64,000 nucleotides of DNA from Miltoncostaea sp963823515 (GTDB lineage Bacteria > Actinomycetota > Thermoleophilia > Miltoncostaeales > Miltoncostaeaceae), in NCBI GenBank assembly GCA_963823515.1, contig CAWGMB010000011.1, positions 68,564-132,563 on the forward strand, read 5' to 3'. Shown in pieces: positions 55,023 through 63,978 of this stretch (positions are counted from its first letter, which is position 1; every line of letters begins with the position of its first letter). A program made the translations under genes and the position numbers. A model generated the notes under the pieces. It searched no databases, had not been told where the DNA came from, and worked only from the letters and a program-made list of their open reading frames with translations.

Positions 55023-55912
55023 GGGGATTCGGGGCGGATATCCCTCGCCATCGCGAGGACCTCGTCGATCCCACGCCCGCTTCGGGCGGCAAGCCAGCAC
55101 GCCACCGGTGCGGCGGTGCGCTGCGAGGCGTGCGCGGCGACTCCTGCGAGCTCGAGCAGGCGGGAGAACTCCGCATCGTCCGGGGCGGGGGTGCCGAGTG
55201 CGGCGGCGAAGGCGTTAACCCATTCACGGTCCGTCATCTCGGCTCCTCGCACGGCTTGATGGAACTCGACCCTATCCGGGTTGCGGTCCGGGCCGTCGGC
55301 GCCGCTGCGCTTCTGCAGCATCGTCTGGCGAGCCGCTGCGAGATCGGCGGGAGTGTTGAGGTTGCGCAGCGACCTGGCTCCGCCGGGGAGCCCGCCGGCG
55401 TCGAGCCACCGGACCGCGATGGTGCCCAGCAGCTCGTCGACGCGGCGTCGTCCGTGAGCGAGGAGGGTCTCGATCTCCCCGGCGATGCTCAGTCGGTATG
55501 CGGCGGCGAGGGGTTGCGCGCGGCCGTCGAGGCGCGCGACCGCCGCGTCAGCGTCCGGCGTCAGGGCACCGAGCACCGCGACCGCGAATCGCTCGTCGAG
55601 GAACGGCATGTCCACGGCGCACACGAACGCGACCGCGGCGCGGTCCCCGAGCGCCCGCATGCCGCTCAGCATGCCCTGAAGCGGCCCGCGGCGCGGATGC
55701 TCGTCGTCGACGACCCACGCCGACCCGAGCACGGGAGGAAGCTCCTGACCGCCGGATCGGACGACCACCACGCGATCCGTGGCGGCGGTCATGACGTTGA
55801 CCGTCCGCTGAAGGAGCGTGGAATCCCCCCACTCGACCCACGCCTTCTGCAGCCCCATGCGCGATGACCGGCCGCCGACGAGGATGATTCCGGCCGTCAC
55901 GACGCGCTGCAC
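55019..55912 (-). CDS. mobA: MobA-DUF6457 fusion, molybdenum cofactor guanylyltransferase
   Basis: The N-terminal part is a MobA NTP transferase that adds GMP to Moco, with ILVGGRSSRMGLQKA, FVCAVDMPFLD and LAAAYRLSI. The C-terminal 90 residues (MTDREWVNAFAAALG, PVACWLAARSG) match DUF6457, often found with MobA in actinobacteria. GTG 55912 is chosen; GTG 55900 (VTAGIILVGG) and 55960 are in frame. The stop overlaps moeA. Function of DUF6457 is not known. Confidence 0.82.
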   Translation of the reverse strand: MQRVVTAGIILVGGRSSRMGLQKAWVEWGDSTLLQRTVNVMTAATDRVVVVRSGGQELPPVLGSAWVVDDEHPRRGPLQGMLSGMRALGDRAAVAFVCAVDMPFLDERFAVAVLGALTPDADAAVARLDGRAQPLAAAYRLSIAGEIETLLAHGRRRVDELLGTIAVRWLDAGGLPGGARSLRNLNTPADLAAARQTMLQKRSGADGPDRNPDRVEFHQAVRGAEMTDREWVNAFAAALGTPAPDDAEFSRLLELAGVAAHASQRTAAPVACWLAARSGRGIDEVLAMARDIRPESP

Positions 55913-56382
55913 CGGGCTCAGCCGCCGGTCATGTTCATCGGACGGCCGGTGTGGGTCCACGTCGGATCCGCCGCTCCGTGTCCGCCACCAGCCGGCCGGC
56001 GGCCCTCGCGGCCGGCCGCACCGGTCTCAGGCCGCGGGCGCATCGCCCCTGCGGTCGGACTTGGCGTGTGGCGCGGCCGGATGGTCAGCGGGTCACCGGG
56101 TGCCCGCATCGACGCTGCGGGCCGCCATGTCGGTGGGCCTGAGATCGGCGATGTCGAGGACCGGGTCGGGCGACCTCGGCGTGGAGCGGCTCGCAACCGG
56201 CGCAGGGTGGGGTGAGCTCGGCGAGAGGGGCGCGGGCACGCCGGGCGTCGGACGGCCGATGGTGCATCCGACCGACGAGTTGTCGTCGAAGTGCGGCCAC
56301 CCGGCACATGCGGCGACGGCGCCCCCGGCGGCCGTCCTGCCGTCCCCCGCCATGCCGAGCGGCAGGACATGAGGAGTCGCCT
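55913..56382. other. Gene-free 470-bp stretch
   Basis: Between mobA and the SMP-30 gene, which run leftward. Frames on both strands are proline/arginine-rich shadows and none has a credible ribosome site. It probably carries the mobA promoter. Confidence 0.4.
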
Positions 56383-57315
56383 TCACCAGCCAAGCCCGTC
56401 CCACCACGCGGGATCCGGACGGAACGGCGCGGCCGGCCGGCCGGTGGCGTCCGTGTCCAGCCGGTAGACCAGGCCCGCTGCGGGCTCGGCGCGACGCTGC
56501 TCGTCGGTGTAGTTCTCAGTGGCGGTCGTGACATAGAGCAGGTTGAGGCCCGGACCCGCGAGAGCGCAGCAGGTGCTCTGCGGCGCGGGGACGCTGAACG
56601 CCTCTCGCAGCACGCCGTCGGGGGAGTGGCGCTGGACCCGTCCTCCTCCGTAGACGGCGACCCAGAGGTCGCCGGCGGCATCCACCGTCATGCCGTCCGG
56701 TGAGCCGACGTCCTCGGGCACGGTGATGAGCACCCGCTGGTCGGAGAGCAGGCCGCGCTCACCGTCGAACGCGAAGGCGTAGACCTCTCGGGGGCCACTG
56801 TCCACCAGGTACATCGTCGCTCCGTCGGGGCTCCAGCCCACTCCGTTGGGGATCGTCATCCGGTCGAGGACCAGCTCGGCTCGCCCGTCCCGGTCCAACC
56901 GGTAGAGCGCACCACCTCCGTCGTGGTGGTCATCGGCGAGGGCGCCACCCCAGAACCGGCCCTGTGGGTCGCTGGCCCCGTCGTTCATCCTGGTCGCCTC
57001 CGCGGAAACGTCGGCGGCGATGACCCGGTGCGTGCCGTCGGGCGCCAGGTGAGCGAAACCGCGTCCGGCGCCCAGCAGCCATCCACCGTAACCCTCGATG
57101 GGCGCGATCATCCCGACCGTCCACGGCAGCTCGTAGACGCGGACAGCGGCCAGCGTGCCGTCGGCCTGGACCGTGTCGCGGTAGACCCGCCCGGCCAGGA
57201 TGTCCACGCGCAGCAACTCACCGGAGCGGGCATCCCACCGCACCCCCTCTCCGAGCTGTGTCTGCTCGACGGTGCACGCGGCGGCGGCGCGCTCGCGCTC
57301 GCGCTTGCCCGCCAT
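56383..57315 (-). CDS. SMP-30/gluconolactonase family lactonase
   Basis: A 310-residue six-bladed beta-propeller that should hydrolyse gluconolactone. Metal ligands are visible: E in LGEGVRWDARSGEL, N in TRMNDGASDPQGRFW, N in IPNGVGWSPDG and D in SPDGMTVDAAGDLW. ATG 57315 is used; the longer frame is basic and non-homologous. It follows the glucose dehydrogenase after 2 bp, so the pair converts glucose to gluconate. Confidence 0.88.
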   Translation of the reverse strand: MAGKRERERAAAACTVEQTQLGEGVRWDARSGELLRVDILAGRVYRDTVQADGTLAAVRVYELPWTVGMIAPIEGYGGWLLGAGRGFAHLAPDGTHRVIAADVSAEATRMNDGASDPQGRFWGGALADDHHDGGGALYRLDRDGRAELVLDRMTIPNGVGWSPDGATMYLVDSGPREVYAFAFDGERGLLSDQRVLITVPEDVGSPDGMTVDAAGDLWVAVYGGGRVQRHSPDGVLREAFSVPAPQSTCCALAGPGLNLLYVTTATENYTDEQRRAEPAAGLVYRLDTDATGRPAAPFRPDPAWWDGLGW

Positions 57316-57317
57316 CG

Positions 57318-58364
57318 TCAGGCTCCGAAGTCGACGACGACCTTTATGTCGTCGGGCCCACGCGTCAACGCATCGGCGATGCGCTCGGGCGGCACACGTC
57401 GTGAGATCAGCCGCCCCAGCCACGCCCGGTCGGCGGCCGCGAGCGCCTGCGCCGCTCGGTAGAAGTGCCGCCGGTTGGCATTGACCGAGCCGACGATCAC
57501 GTTGTTCTGAAGGACGATCTCAGTGCCCAAGTCGGCCGCAGACAGCCCGCTCGGCGGCCCACCGCTGCCCACGCCCGTGAGGCAGACCACCCCACCAGGG
57601 CCGATCTTGCGCATCGAGTTGACGATCACCGAGCCCACCCCGGTGCACTCGATGATGACATCGGGCGCGAAGCCCAGGTCAGCGACGGCCCCCGCGTGGT
57701 ACGTGGCACCGAGGTCGTTCACGAGCTGAGGCTTGGCGCCCTCGGTGACCCGGTCCAGGACGTGGACGTCGAACCCGTGCTGAATGCCGATGAGGGCCGC
57801 GAGCAGGCCGATCGGGCCGGCGCCGGTGACCAGCACTTGCCGGGGTTGCCAGAAGGCTCGCGCTCGCATGGCTGCGACCTGCTCCCAGGCCTTGGCCACC
57901 ACGGTGGTCGGCTCGAGCAGCACCCCGAGGATGCCGAGGGATGAGTCGAGCTTGGTGAAGTACCCGGGCTCGATGCGCCAGCGCTGGGACATGAAGCCGT
58001 CGATCTCCTTGATGCCCCGCTCGGTGTACTGACCGTTGTGACACATGTCCCACTCACCGATGGCGCAGTTGGAGCACGGCACGGGGTCGGGGCGTCTGAC
58101 GATCCCGACGATCAGATCGCCCGCCTGCAGGCCGGTGCGCTGCCCGGGATCCACGACCCGACCCAGCGATTCGTGGCCGAGGATGAGCCGGTCCCGCCCG
58201 GGGGGCTTCCAGCCGTACGCGCCCGAGGTGATCTCGACGTCCGTTCCGCAGATGCCGACCGCTACCGCCTCGACGAGGATCGACCCGGTGCTCTCGTCCG
58301 GTTCAGGAACCTCCTCGTACCGGACCGATCCCGCGACGCCTGGCTCGACTGTGACCGCCTTCAT
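57318..58364 (-). CDS. Zinc-dependent glucose 1-dehydrogenase (MDR superfamily)
   Basis: A 348-residue medium-chain dehydrogenase similar to archaeal-type glucose dehydrogenase. Catalytic zinc residues include Cys in AVGICGTDVEI and GHE in LILGHESLG, a structural-site CSNCAIGEWDMC carries three cysteines, and VLVTGAGPIGLLAALIG binds NAD(P). The C-terminal NNVIVGSVNANRRHFYRAAQA is a glucose dehydrogenase hallmark. With the lactonase it oxidises glucose without phosphorylation. Confidence 0.88.
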   Translation of the reverse strand: MKAVTVEPGVAGSVRYEEVPEPDESTGSILVEAVAVGICGTDVEITSGAYGWKPPGRDRLILGHESLGRVVDPGQRTGLQAGDLIVGIVRRPDPVPCSNCAIGEWDMCHNGQYTERGIKEIDGFMSQRWRIEPGYFTKLDSSLGILGVLLEPTTVVAKAWEQVAAMRARAFWQPRQVLVTGAGPIGLLAALIGIQHGFDVHVLDRVTEGAKPQLVNDLGATYHAGAVADLGFAPDVIIECTGVGSVIVNSMRKIGPGGVVCLTGVGSGGPPSGLSAADLGTEIVLQNNVIVGSVNANRRHFYRAAQALAAADRAWLGRLISRRVPPERIADALTRGPDDIKVVVDFGA

Positions 58365-58493
58365 GACTCCTCCTTCACGACCCAGTGGGACGACATGCCC
58401 CGGACATGGTGGGAGCTCTCAGCCCCCTCGGGCTCGAGGATCACGCCCCCACCCGCGACGCTTCGCCGGTGGGGGCGGATCCCCGACGGGCGC

Positions 58494-59021
58494 TCAGCCC
58501 TTCTCCTCGGCATCCTTCTTGACCTCGTCAACGTCGGCCTCGATCTGCTTCTGCTCCACCTTGTCGGCCTGCGTCATCGCGGCCGTGATGTCGGTCTCCA
58601 GGTCGGAGACGGCCACCACGACCAGGCCGGCCTGGCCCCTGTCGAGGTGCTCGCCCAGCTCCTTGAGGTCGCTGCGGCTCATGCCCGCGGCCGCGTGCCC
58701 GGCCACCGCGCCGATCGCCGCACCGCCGGCCGTCGTGGCGGCCAGCAGGCCGCCGCCGATGGCGGCCGCCGGAAAGAGCGCGATCACCAGGCCCGTGGCC
58801 AGGCCGAGCGTGCCGCCCCCCACGCCCCCGACCCGGGTGGGGGTCTCGTGCTTCTTCACGATCTTGACCTTGCCGTTGTCCTTGCGCTCGATCACCGCGG
58901 CGTCGTAGGCGTCGATCAGGCCGACCTTCGTCTGGAGGTCGTGGATCGCCTGGTAGTCGGCCTTGGCGGCGTCAACGCTGTTGTAGACGCCCACGTAGGC
59001 CATGAATGTGGCTGCAGCCAT
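58494..59021 (-). CDS. DUF1269 membrane protein
   Basis: A 175-residue protein of the DUF1269 family (function unknown). It has an N-terminal alpha/beta part (FMAYVGVYNSVDAAKADYQA), a glycine/alanine-rich hydrophobic centre (VGGVGGGTLGLATGLVIALF), SDLKELGEHLDRGQAGLVVV and an acidic Lys-rich tail. Not obviously linked to neighbours. Confidence 0.82.
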   Translation of the reverse strand: MAAATFMAYVGVYNSVDAAKADYQAIHDLQTKVGLIDAYDAAVIERKDNGKVKIVKKHETPTRVGGVGGGTLGLATGLVIALFPAAAIGGGLLAATTAGGAAIGAVAGHAAAGMSRSDLKELGEHLDRGQAGLVVVAVSDLETDITAAMTQADKVEQKQIEADVDEVKKDAEEKG

Positions 59022-59135
59022 TGTCTGTCAGCTCTCTTTCGTAGTCGGAGATGTCGTGGCGGCCTTCACCGCGCGGTGGCGATGCGACCGCCTTGGGCGC
59101 GCGAGGCGAGGTGCGCCGAGAAGGAGCGGTTCTGA

Positions 59136-59465
59136 CTACTCGAGATCCTCGAGCTCCGCCTCGGCCACGGCGATCGCGAAGCCGAGGGCGCGCGTGATGT
59201 TGCCTGCTGCGGACATGACCCTGGCCGTGCCGACGACGGGGGCGACGGCGACGAGCACGCCCTGGACGTCCTCGAGCGTGACCCCGACGTCGCTGGCGGT
59301 GCCGGCGTTGAGCAGGTACGAGACCGGCGGCGCATCGACGGCGGCCAGCGCGGCGATCCGGGCGAGCATCAGCTCGCGCGGTGCGAGGTCGCACTGCTCG
59401 ATCGACGCGGCGGTCATCACCGCGAGGGTGTCGAGGACCGGCGTGCCTTCGGTGTCTTCGGTCAT
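59136..59465 (-). CDS. Carboxymuconolactone decarboxylase-like protein
   Basis: A 109-residue small helical protein with REL.LARIAALAAVDAPPVSYLLNAG and EDVQGVLVAVAPVVGTARVMSA, the CMD fold. It lacks the CxxC of the AhpD peroxidase branch, so enzymatic activity is doubtful. ATG 59465 chosen because upstream residues are not family-like. Confidence 0.78.
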   Translation of the reverse strand: MTEDTEGTPVLDTLAVMTAASIEQCDLAPRELMLARIAALAAVDAPPVSYLLNAGTASDVGVTLEDVQGVLVAVAPVVGTARVMSAAGNITRALGFAIAVAEAELEDLE

Positions 59466-59900
59466 GTCAGCTTTCTTGTGTCGGGTTTCTCCGGCGGCCG
59501 GCGTCCGGGTGCTGCCCCCTCGTTTGGGAGTCCGCTGGTGCCCGCCGATGGCCAGTGTCACGGGCGGTCAACGTCCCACGCATCCGGGCCGTGCCGAGTC
59601 GCCGCTGCGGGCATGCCGCACGGCCCCGCAGGGGGAGCCGTCGACGGGGACGACCCACCGCGTGCGCGGCGCTCCCGGACAGAGGAGGCTCGGCCGGCGA
59701 CGGTCTTCGCAGCGACTGCCCCGCCCACGGCTGCCCGCCGTGCGTAGAAAGCCGCACCCGCCCTCCGGCGCGCTCCCCTTTCTCGCAGCGGCTCGATCCT
59801 GGAGACTCGCCCGGGCACGTCCGTTGAGGAGAAGGAGCGCGTCATACCCCCCGATGAGCCGCGCGAGATCCAGGCCGAGAGCGAGGATCCCGCAGCCGGG
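59466..59900. other. Divergent 435-bp stretch with strong SD lacking a canonical start
   Basis: The divergent gap between the CMD-like and TMEM175-like genes. A strong GAGGAGAAGGAG at 59826-59837 has no ATG, GTG or TTG in the TMEM175 frame within reach; ATA 59844 is in that frame. A 16-residue ORF (ATG 59854) ends in a GTGA overlap with the GTG 59901 start. Otherwise no supported gene. Confidence 0.4.
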
Positions 59901-60581
59901 GTGACCGCGCACCAGGGGTCCGGGTCGCCCGCCCGACCCGACGCCGCGGCTGAGCGACGGCGCAGCCCGGCGCGCGTCGAGGCGCTGAGCGACGGCGTCT
60001 TCGCCATCATCCTCACCCTCCTCGTGCTCGAGATCGCCGTTCCGGCGAACCTGTCGAGCCAGTCGCTGAGCGGGTTGCTGACCGAGCTTCGACCCACCAT
60101 GGCCGCGTGGGTGATCAGCTTCCTCATCACGGGGATGTACTGGGTGACGCACCGGGACCTGTTCGCCCGCATCCGGGTCGTCAATCGCGATCTGGTCTGG
60201 CTGAACCTGCTCTTCCTCCTGTCGGTGAGCCTGATCCCCTTCGCGGCGTCGGTGCTCGGCGAGTACCCGGACGAGCCGATCGCCCTGCACATCTACGGCG
60301 CCGTGATGATCGCCGTGACGGTGATGCGGGTCGGCATGTACTTGTACGTGGCCCACCGGCCGCACCTCTTCCACGAGGGGCAGGTCCCCGGACGCCTTCG
60401 GCTCGGTGTCGCCATCTCCGCCGCACCGATCGCCCTCTACGCGGTGGCGATAGCCGTCGCAGACGCCTCGACGACGGCCGGCGTCTGGATCTTCCTGTCG
60501 GTCCCAGTCGTGTACTTCCTCGGCCTCACCCTCTTGCGCGAGCGGCCCGGGACGCGGGCGGAGGCGGAGGAGTTCTCCTGA
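59901..60581 (+). CDS. TMEM175/DUF1211-type potassium channel
   Basis: A 226-residue membrane protein with six transmembrane segments and the TMEM175 signature SDGVFAIILTLLVLEI in helix 1, followed by FLITGMYWVTHRDLF. Bacterial TMEM175 homologs are potassium-selective channels. The assigned GTG 59901 has a weak ribosome site; an upstream AUA or a coupled short ORF are alternatives for the true start. Confidence 0.82.
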   Translation: MTAHQGSGSPARPDAAAERRRSPARVEALSDGVFAIILTLLVLEIAVPANLSSQSLSGLLTELRPTMAAWVISFLITGMYWVTHRDLFARIRVVNRDLVWLNLLFLLSVSLIPFAASVLGEYPDEPIALHIYGAVMIAVTVMRVGMYLYVAHRPHLFHEGQVPGRLRLGVAISAAPIALYAVAIAVADASTTAGVWIFLSVPVVYFLGLTLLRERPGTRAEAEEFS

Positions 60582-60738
60582 GCCGCCCCTGCGAGATCCG
60601 GGCGCCCGGCGCGTCCGTGCCCCCGAACCCGACCTGACTCAACGCCCGGCGCCGCGGCCGCCCACGGGTCCTGCCAACTGCGATCATTCGTTCGCGTCCG
60701 GGATCCGCCCGCCCGCGCGAGCACTCGAGGAATCAGCC

Positions 60739-62001
60739 ATGGCCACATCGCTTCCGATCAACCGACGGTGGTACCGGCAACTGCTGGTGGTCGCCGCCTT
60801 GATGGGCCTCGTCATCGGCCCACTCGGACTCGTCTATCTCGGGGTCACGGGCGAGCTGACGGACCGGGTGTTCGGTGATCCCCGGATCGACGTCTGGTCC
60901 GGCGACTGGTGGTGGATTCCGTTCACCGCGGTCGGAGGTCTTGTGGCAGCCGCCGTGCGCGGCTGGTGGAAGATCCCCGAACACGTACCCGGAGGCGTTG
61001 CCGTGATCGAGTCGGGCAAGGTCGACCACCGGGTGGCGGCGTCGTGGGTCGGGCTCTCGGCCGTCTCGGCGATCGCCGGAGCCAGCCTCGGCCCGTCGTT
61101 CGCTCTGGTCATGATGGGCGGCGGTCTCGGTTCGTGGATCGCCTCCCGACGGTGGCCTGGTGACGAGACGGCCCGCCTCGATGCGACGATGGCGGGGATC
61201 TCGGGGGGCTTCGGTGGTGCGTTCACGTCACCCGGTCTCGGCACCCTGCTCGTGAGCGAACTGGCACCGACCCCGAGGGAGCGCTACATCGAGGGGATCC
61301 TGCCGCAGCTGATCGCGGCGACGGTGGCCTTCGCAGTGTTCTTCGGAGTGGTTGGCACGACGTTCCTCAACAGCTTCGCGGTCCCCGTCGATGACTTCGC
61401 CAGCTGGCATCTTCTCGTCGGCGTCGCGCTCGGCATCATCTCGAGCGCGCTCATGATCCTGTTCGTCATCATCGTGAAGCTGATCCAGATGGTGGCGGCG
61501 AAGCTGCCGAATCCGGTCGTGCGTGGAGTCGTCGGTGGCGCGCTCGTCGGTCTCATCGCATTCGCCCTCCCGCTCACCGTCGGGGCGGGCAACGACCAGC
61601 TCACGACCGTGATCGACGAGTCGGCATCGATCAGCATCTGGTTGCTCGTCGCCGTGCTCCTCGGCAAGATGCTGGCGATGGCGATCAGCCTCGCAACGGG
61701 CTTCATCGGCGGCAATGTGCTGCCGATGCTGTTCGTCGGCGGGACCGCCGGCGTCGTCGTCCACCTGATGTTCCCCGACATCCCGTACGCGATCGCCGTG
61801 GCGTGCATGCTCGCGGCCGTGCCAGGCGCAACGATCAAGGCACCAATCGGACTCACGTTCATCGCGGTGCTCGCCGTGGGCCTCGGCCCGCTCACCGCTG
61901 CGCCCGTCATCCTCGCCGTGGCGACGGCGTACCTGACGACCACCGTCGTCGTCGCGCTCGTGCGTTCACGCCAGGTGGAGGTCCCCGCACCCCACGCCTG
62001 A
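60739..62001 (+). CDS. ClC family chloride channel/transporter
   Basis: A 420-residue ClC-fold membrane protein with about ten hydrophobic segments. The selectivity segment reads GASLGPSFALVMMGGG near 114-129. The gating glutamate of the canonical GxEGP motif appears replaced by Leu (L117), which in known ClC proteins uncouples protons, so it may be a channel. Later segments GFIGGNVLPMLFVGG and AAVPGATIKAPIGL match. RBS not clear. Third-position G/C looks lower than in the rest of the window. Confidence 0.85.
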   Translation: MATSLPINRRWYRQLLVVAALMGLVIGPLGLVYLGVTGELTDRVFGDPRIDVWSGDWWWIPFTAVGGLVAAAVRGWWKIPEHVPGGVAVIESGKVDHRVAASWVGLSAVSAIAGASLGPSFALVMMGGGLGSWIASRRWPGDETARLDATMAGISGGFGGAFTSPGLGTLLVSELAPTPRERYIEGILPQLIAATVAFAVFFGVVGTTFLNSFAVPVDDFASWHLLVGVALGIISSALMILFVIIVKLIQMVAAKLPNPVVRGVVGGALVGLIAFALPLTVGAGNDQLTTVIDESASISIWLLVAVLLGKMLAMAISLATGFIGGNVLPMLFVGGTAGVVVHLMFPDIPYAIAVACMLAAVPGATIKAPIGLTFIAVLAVGLGPLTAAPVILAVATAYLTTTVVVALVRSRQVEVPAPHA

Positions 62002-62027
62002 CGATCGGGTGATCGACGGCGAGACGG

Positions 62028-63776
62028 TCATCCGGTCGGTCGTTGCGGGTGGCGCGCCAGGTGCATGGCGACGGCGGCATCGATGTTGTCGTGGACCCGG
62101 TCGCGGCTGACCAACTCGAAGAAGCCGTCGCGATCCAGCACGTCGACGACCTGCGGCTTGACACGTGCGAGGTGAAGATCGATGCCGTGGTCGAGGCCGG
62201 CCTGGGCAATCGCCGTCAAGACGTCGGCCCCTTCGGTGTCGATGAAGTTGACGCCCTCCATGCTGAGGATCACCGCATCGAGCCCCGTGGTCGACTCGGT
62301 ACGGATCCTCCGCAGACGGTCCGACAGTGCATCGGCGTTGACGAAGAAGAGGCCGCCGTCGAAGCGCAGGATCTTCAATCCGGGGATCGTCTCGCAATCC
62401 TCGTGCTGTTCGAGGTCGTAGAACGCGTTGGTCCCCGGCTTGCGTCCCAGCTCCGGGATGTAGGGCAGCGCAGACACGGCCACGAGCCAGACGATCGAGA
62501 TCCCGACACCGATGAAGACGCCCGGGAGAATTCCGAACGTCATCACCCCGAGAAGCGCTGCGAGTGCAGCCCCGAACTCGTAGGGCTTGACGAGGACCAG
62601 TCGCCTCATCTCGCCGATGTTCATCATCCCGAGCGCCACGGCTTCGATGATGATCGCCCCGAGGACCGCTTCGGGCAGCTTGGAGAAGATCGGAGCGAGG
62701 AACAGCAGGGTCAGGATGATGAACCCCGCCTGGGCGAGACTCGAAACCTGCGACCTCGCACCGGCGCCGTCGTTGACGGGGCTCTTGGAGAGGCTGCCGT
62801 TGTTGAAGACCCCCTGGAACACGCTGGACGACACGTTCGACATCCCCTGTGCCAGCAGCTCCTGATCGACGTCGATCCGATAGTTGTGCTTGGTCGCGTA
62901 CTGACGCACGCCGGCGGTCGTCACCGAGAACCCGATGAGCACCAGACCGACCGCGGCCCCGAACACAACCGACAGGTTGTCGAAGATGAGCTGAATGTCG
63001 GGAATCGACCGATTCGGGAGGCCCCGCGGAACCTCGGCGATGAGTGCGACACCGCGGTCGCCCAGACCGAAGACGACGGTTGCGACGACGCCCAGCACCA
63101 CCGCGACCAGCTCGGCCGGCACCTTCGGCGCCCGGAACTTGATACCGAACAACAGCACCAGGGCCGCAACACCGAGCACAACCGTGGTTCGATTCGCATC
63201 CGGCAGACTCGCCGCCCAGTCCCACAGCTTCTGCCATGTGTTCGAGCCGGACTTCTCAGTCCCGGTGAGCTTGAACAGCTCGCCCGCTACCACGTTGATG
63301 GCAACGCCGAAGATGAAACCGGTCAGCACGGCCGCCGACAGGAACTCGGCGATCCATCCCATCTTGAGGACCGCCATGACGACGAACAGCAACCCCGCGA
63401 CCAGCACGATGGCGGTGGCGATCGCCACCGCATCCTCGGAACCCGCTGCCGCGATCGAGACCACCGCGGCGCCCAAGACCGGGGCCGTCGACGAGCCGGG
63501 GCCCTGCACCAGCTGTTTCGACGTGGTGAAGAGGGCGAACACGATCATGCCGGCTGCCGCTGCGTACAGGCCGTTCTGGACGGGCACGTTGCTCAGCGTC
63601 GCGTAACCCAACGAGGTCGGCACCATCAGCGCCCACACCGACAGCCCGGCGATCACGTCCTTCTTCAGCCACGATCGTTGGTACTGCGGCAGCCAGACCA
63701 GGATCGGCATGAACCGCTTGATCGGACCCGGCTGCGCGCCCGCCGTGACCGAAGTCCGTGCGTCGTCGACGCTCAC
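62028..63776 (-). CDS. SulP family anion permease with STAS domain
   Basis: A 582-residue transporter with about 12 transmembrane helices (30-440), SulP marks LVQGPGSSTAPVLGAAVVS, GFSVTTAGVRQYA, and a STAS domain about 455-580 with VILSMEGVNFIDTEGADVL. Members carry sulfate, bicarbonate or other anions. GTG 63776 has GGAGG 9 bases upstream and overlaps the stop of an epimerase stub by 4 bp. It converges with the ClC gene. Confidence 0.92.
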   Translation of the reverse strand: MSVDDARTSVTAGAQPGPIKRFMPILVWLPQYQRSWLKKDVIAGLSVWALMVPTSLGYATLSNVPVQNGLYAAAAGMIVFALFTTSKQLVQGPGSSTAPVLGAAVVSIAAAGSEDAVAIATAIVLVAGLLFVVMAVLKMGWIAEFLSAAVLTGFIFGVAINVVAGELFKLTGTEKSGSNTWQKLWDWAASLPDANRTTVVLGVAALVLLFGIKFRAPKVPAELVAVVLGVVATVVFGLGDRGVALIAEVPRGLPNRSIPDIQLIFDNLSVVFGAAVGLVLIGFSVTTAGVRQYATKHNYRIDVDQELLAQGMSNVSSSVFQGVFNNGSLSKSPVNDGAGARSQVSSLAQAGFIILTLLFLAPIFSKLPEAVLGAIIIEAVALGMMNIGEMRRLVLVKPYEFGAALAALLGVMTFGILPGVFIGVGISIVWLVAVSALPYIPELGRKPGTNAFYDLEQHEDCETIPGLKILRFDGGLFFVNADALSDRLRRIRTESTTGLDAVILSMEGVNFIDTEGADVLTAIAQAGLDHGIDLHLARVKPQVVDVLDRDGFFELVSRDRVHDNIDAAVAMHLARHPQRPTG

Positions 63777-63978
63777 GGACGGCCCCCTCCGGCCGGCTTC
63801 ACTTCATCTGTGACGTCGTTCGCCCCTCCTGATCGGCGGCGCCGATTCATCGTGCGCACGCCGCCGCCGACCTGCACGGCGGCGGCGTGCCGACCCCCCA
63901 GGCGATCTCCATCTGCCGACCGGACGGGGCGGCGATGGTCGGAACGCCGGGGCGCGCGGCGACGTCGCGTGGGCTCAC
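63773..63978 (-). pseudogene. Aldose-1-epimerase-like N-terminal stub, frameshifted
   Basis: From GTG 63978 (GAGGAG 6 bases upstream) the frame encodes PTIAAPSGRQMEIAWG, then a one-base shift is needed to continue as HAAAVQVGGGVRT, resembling the N-terminal region of aldose-1-epimerases. The shifted frame ends at TGA 63773-63775, overlapping the SulP start. Only about 65 residues remain of an expected 300, so it is a remnant. Confidence 0.55.

Noticed and set aside
56093..56407. 104-codon minus-strand frame between mobA and SMP-30
   Set aside because: No ribosome site, composition of a shadow frame, overlaps the SMP-30 end.
63856..63890. 13-bp perfect G/C hairpin considered as a terminator
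   Set aside because: No T tract, and both arms fall in the epimerase stub where they encode Ala and Gly runs; coding coincidence is more likely.
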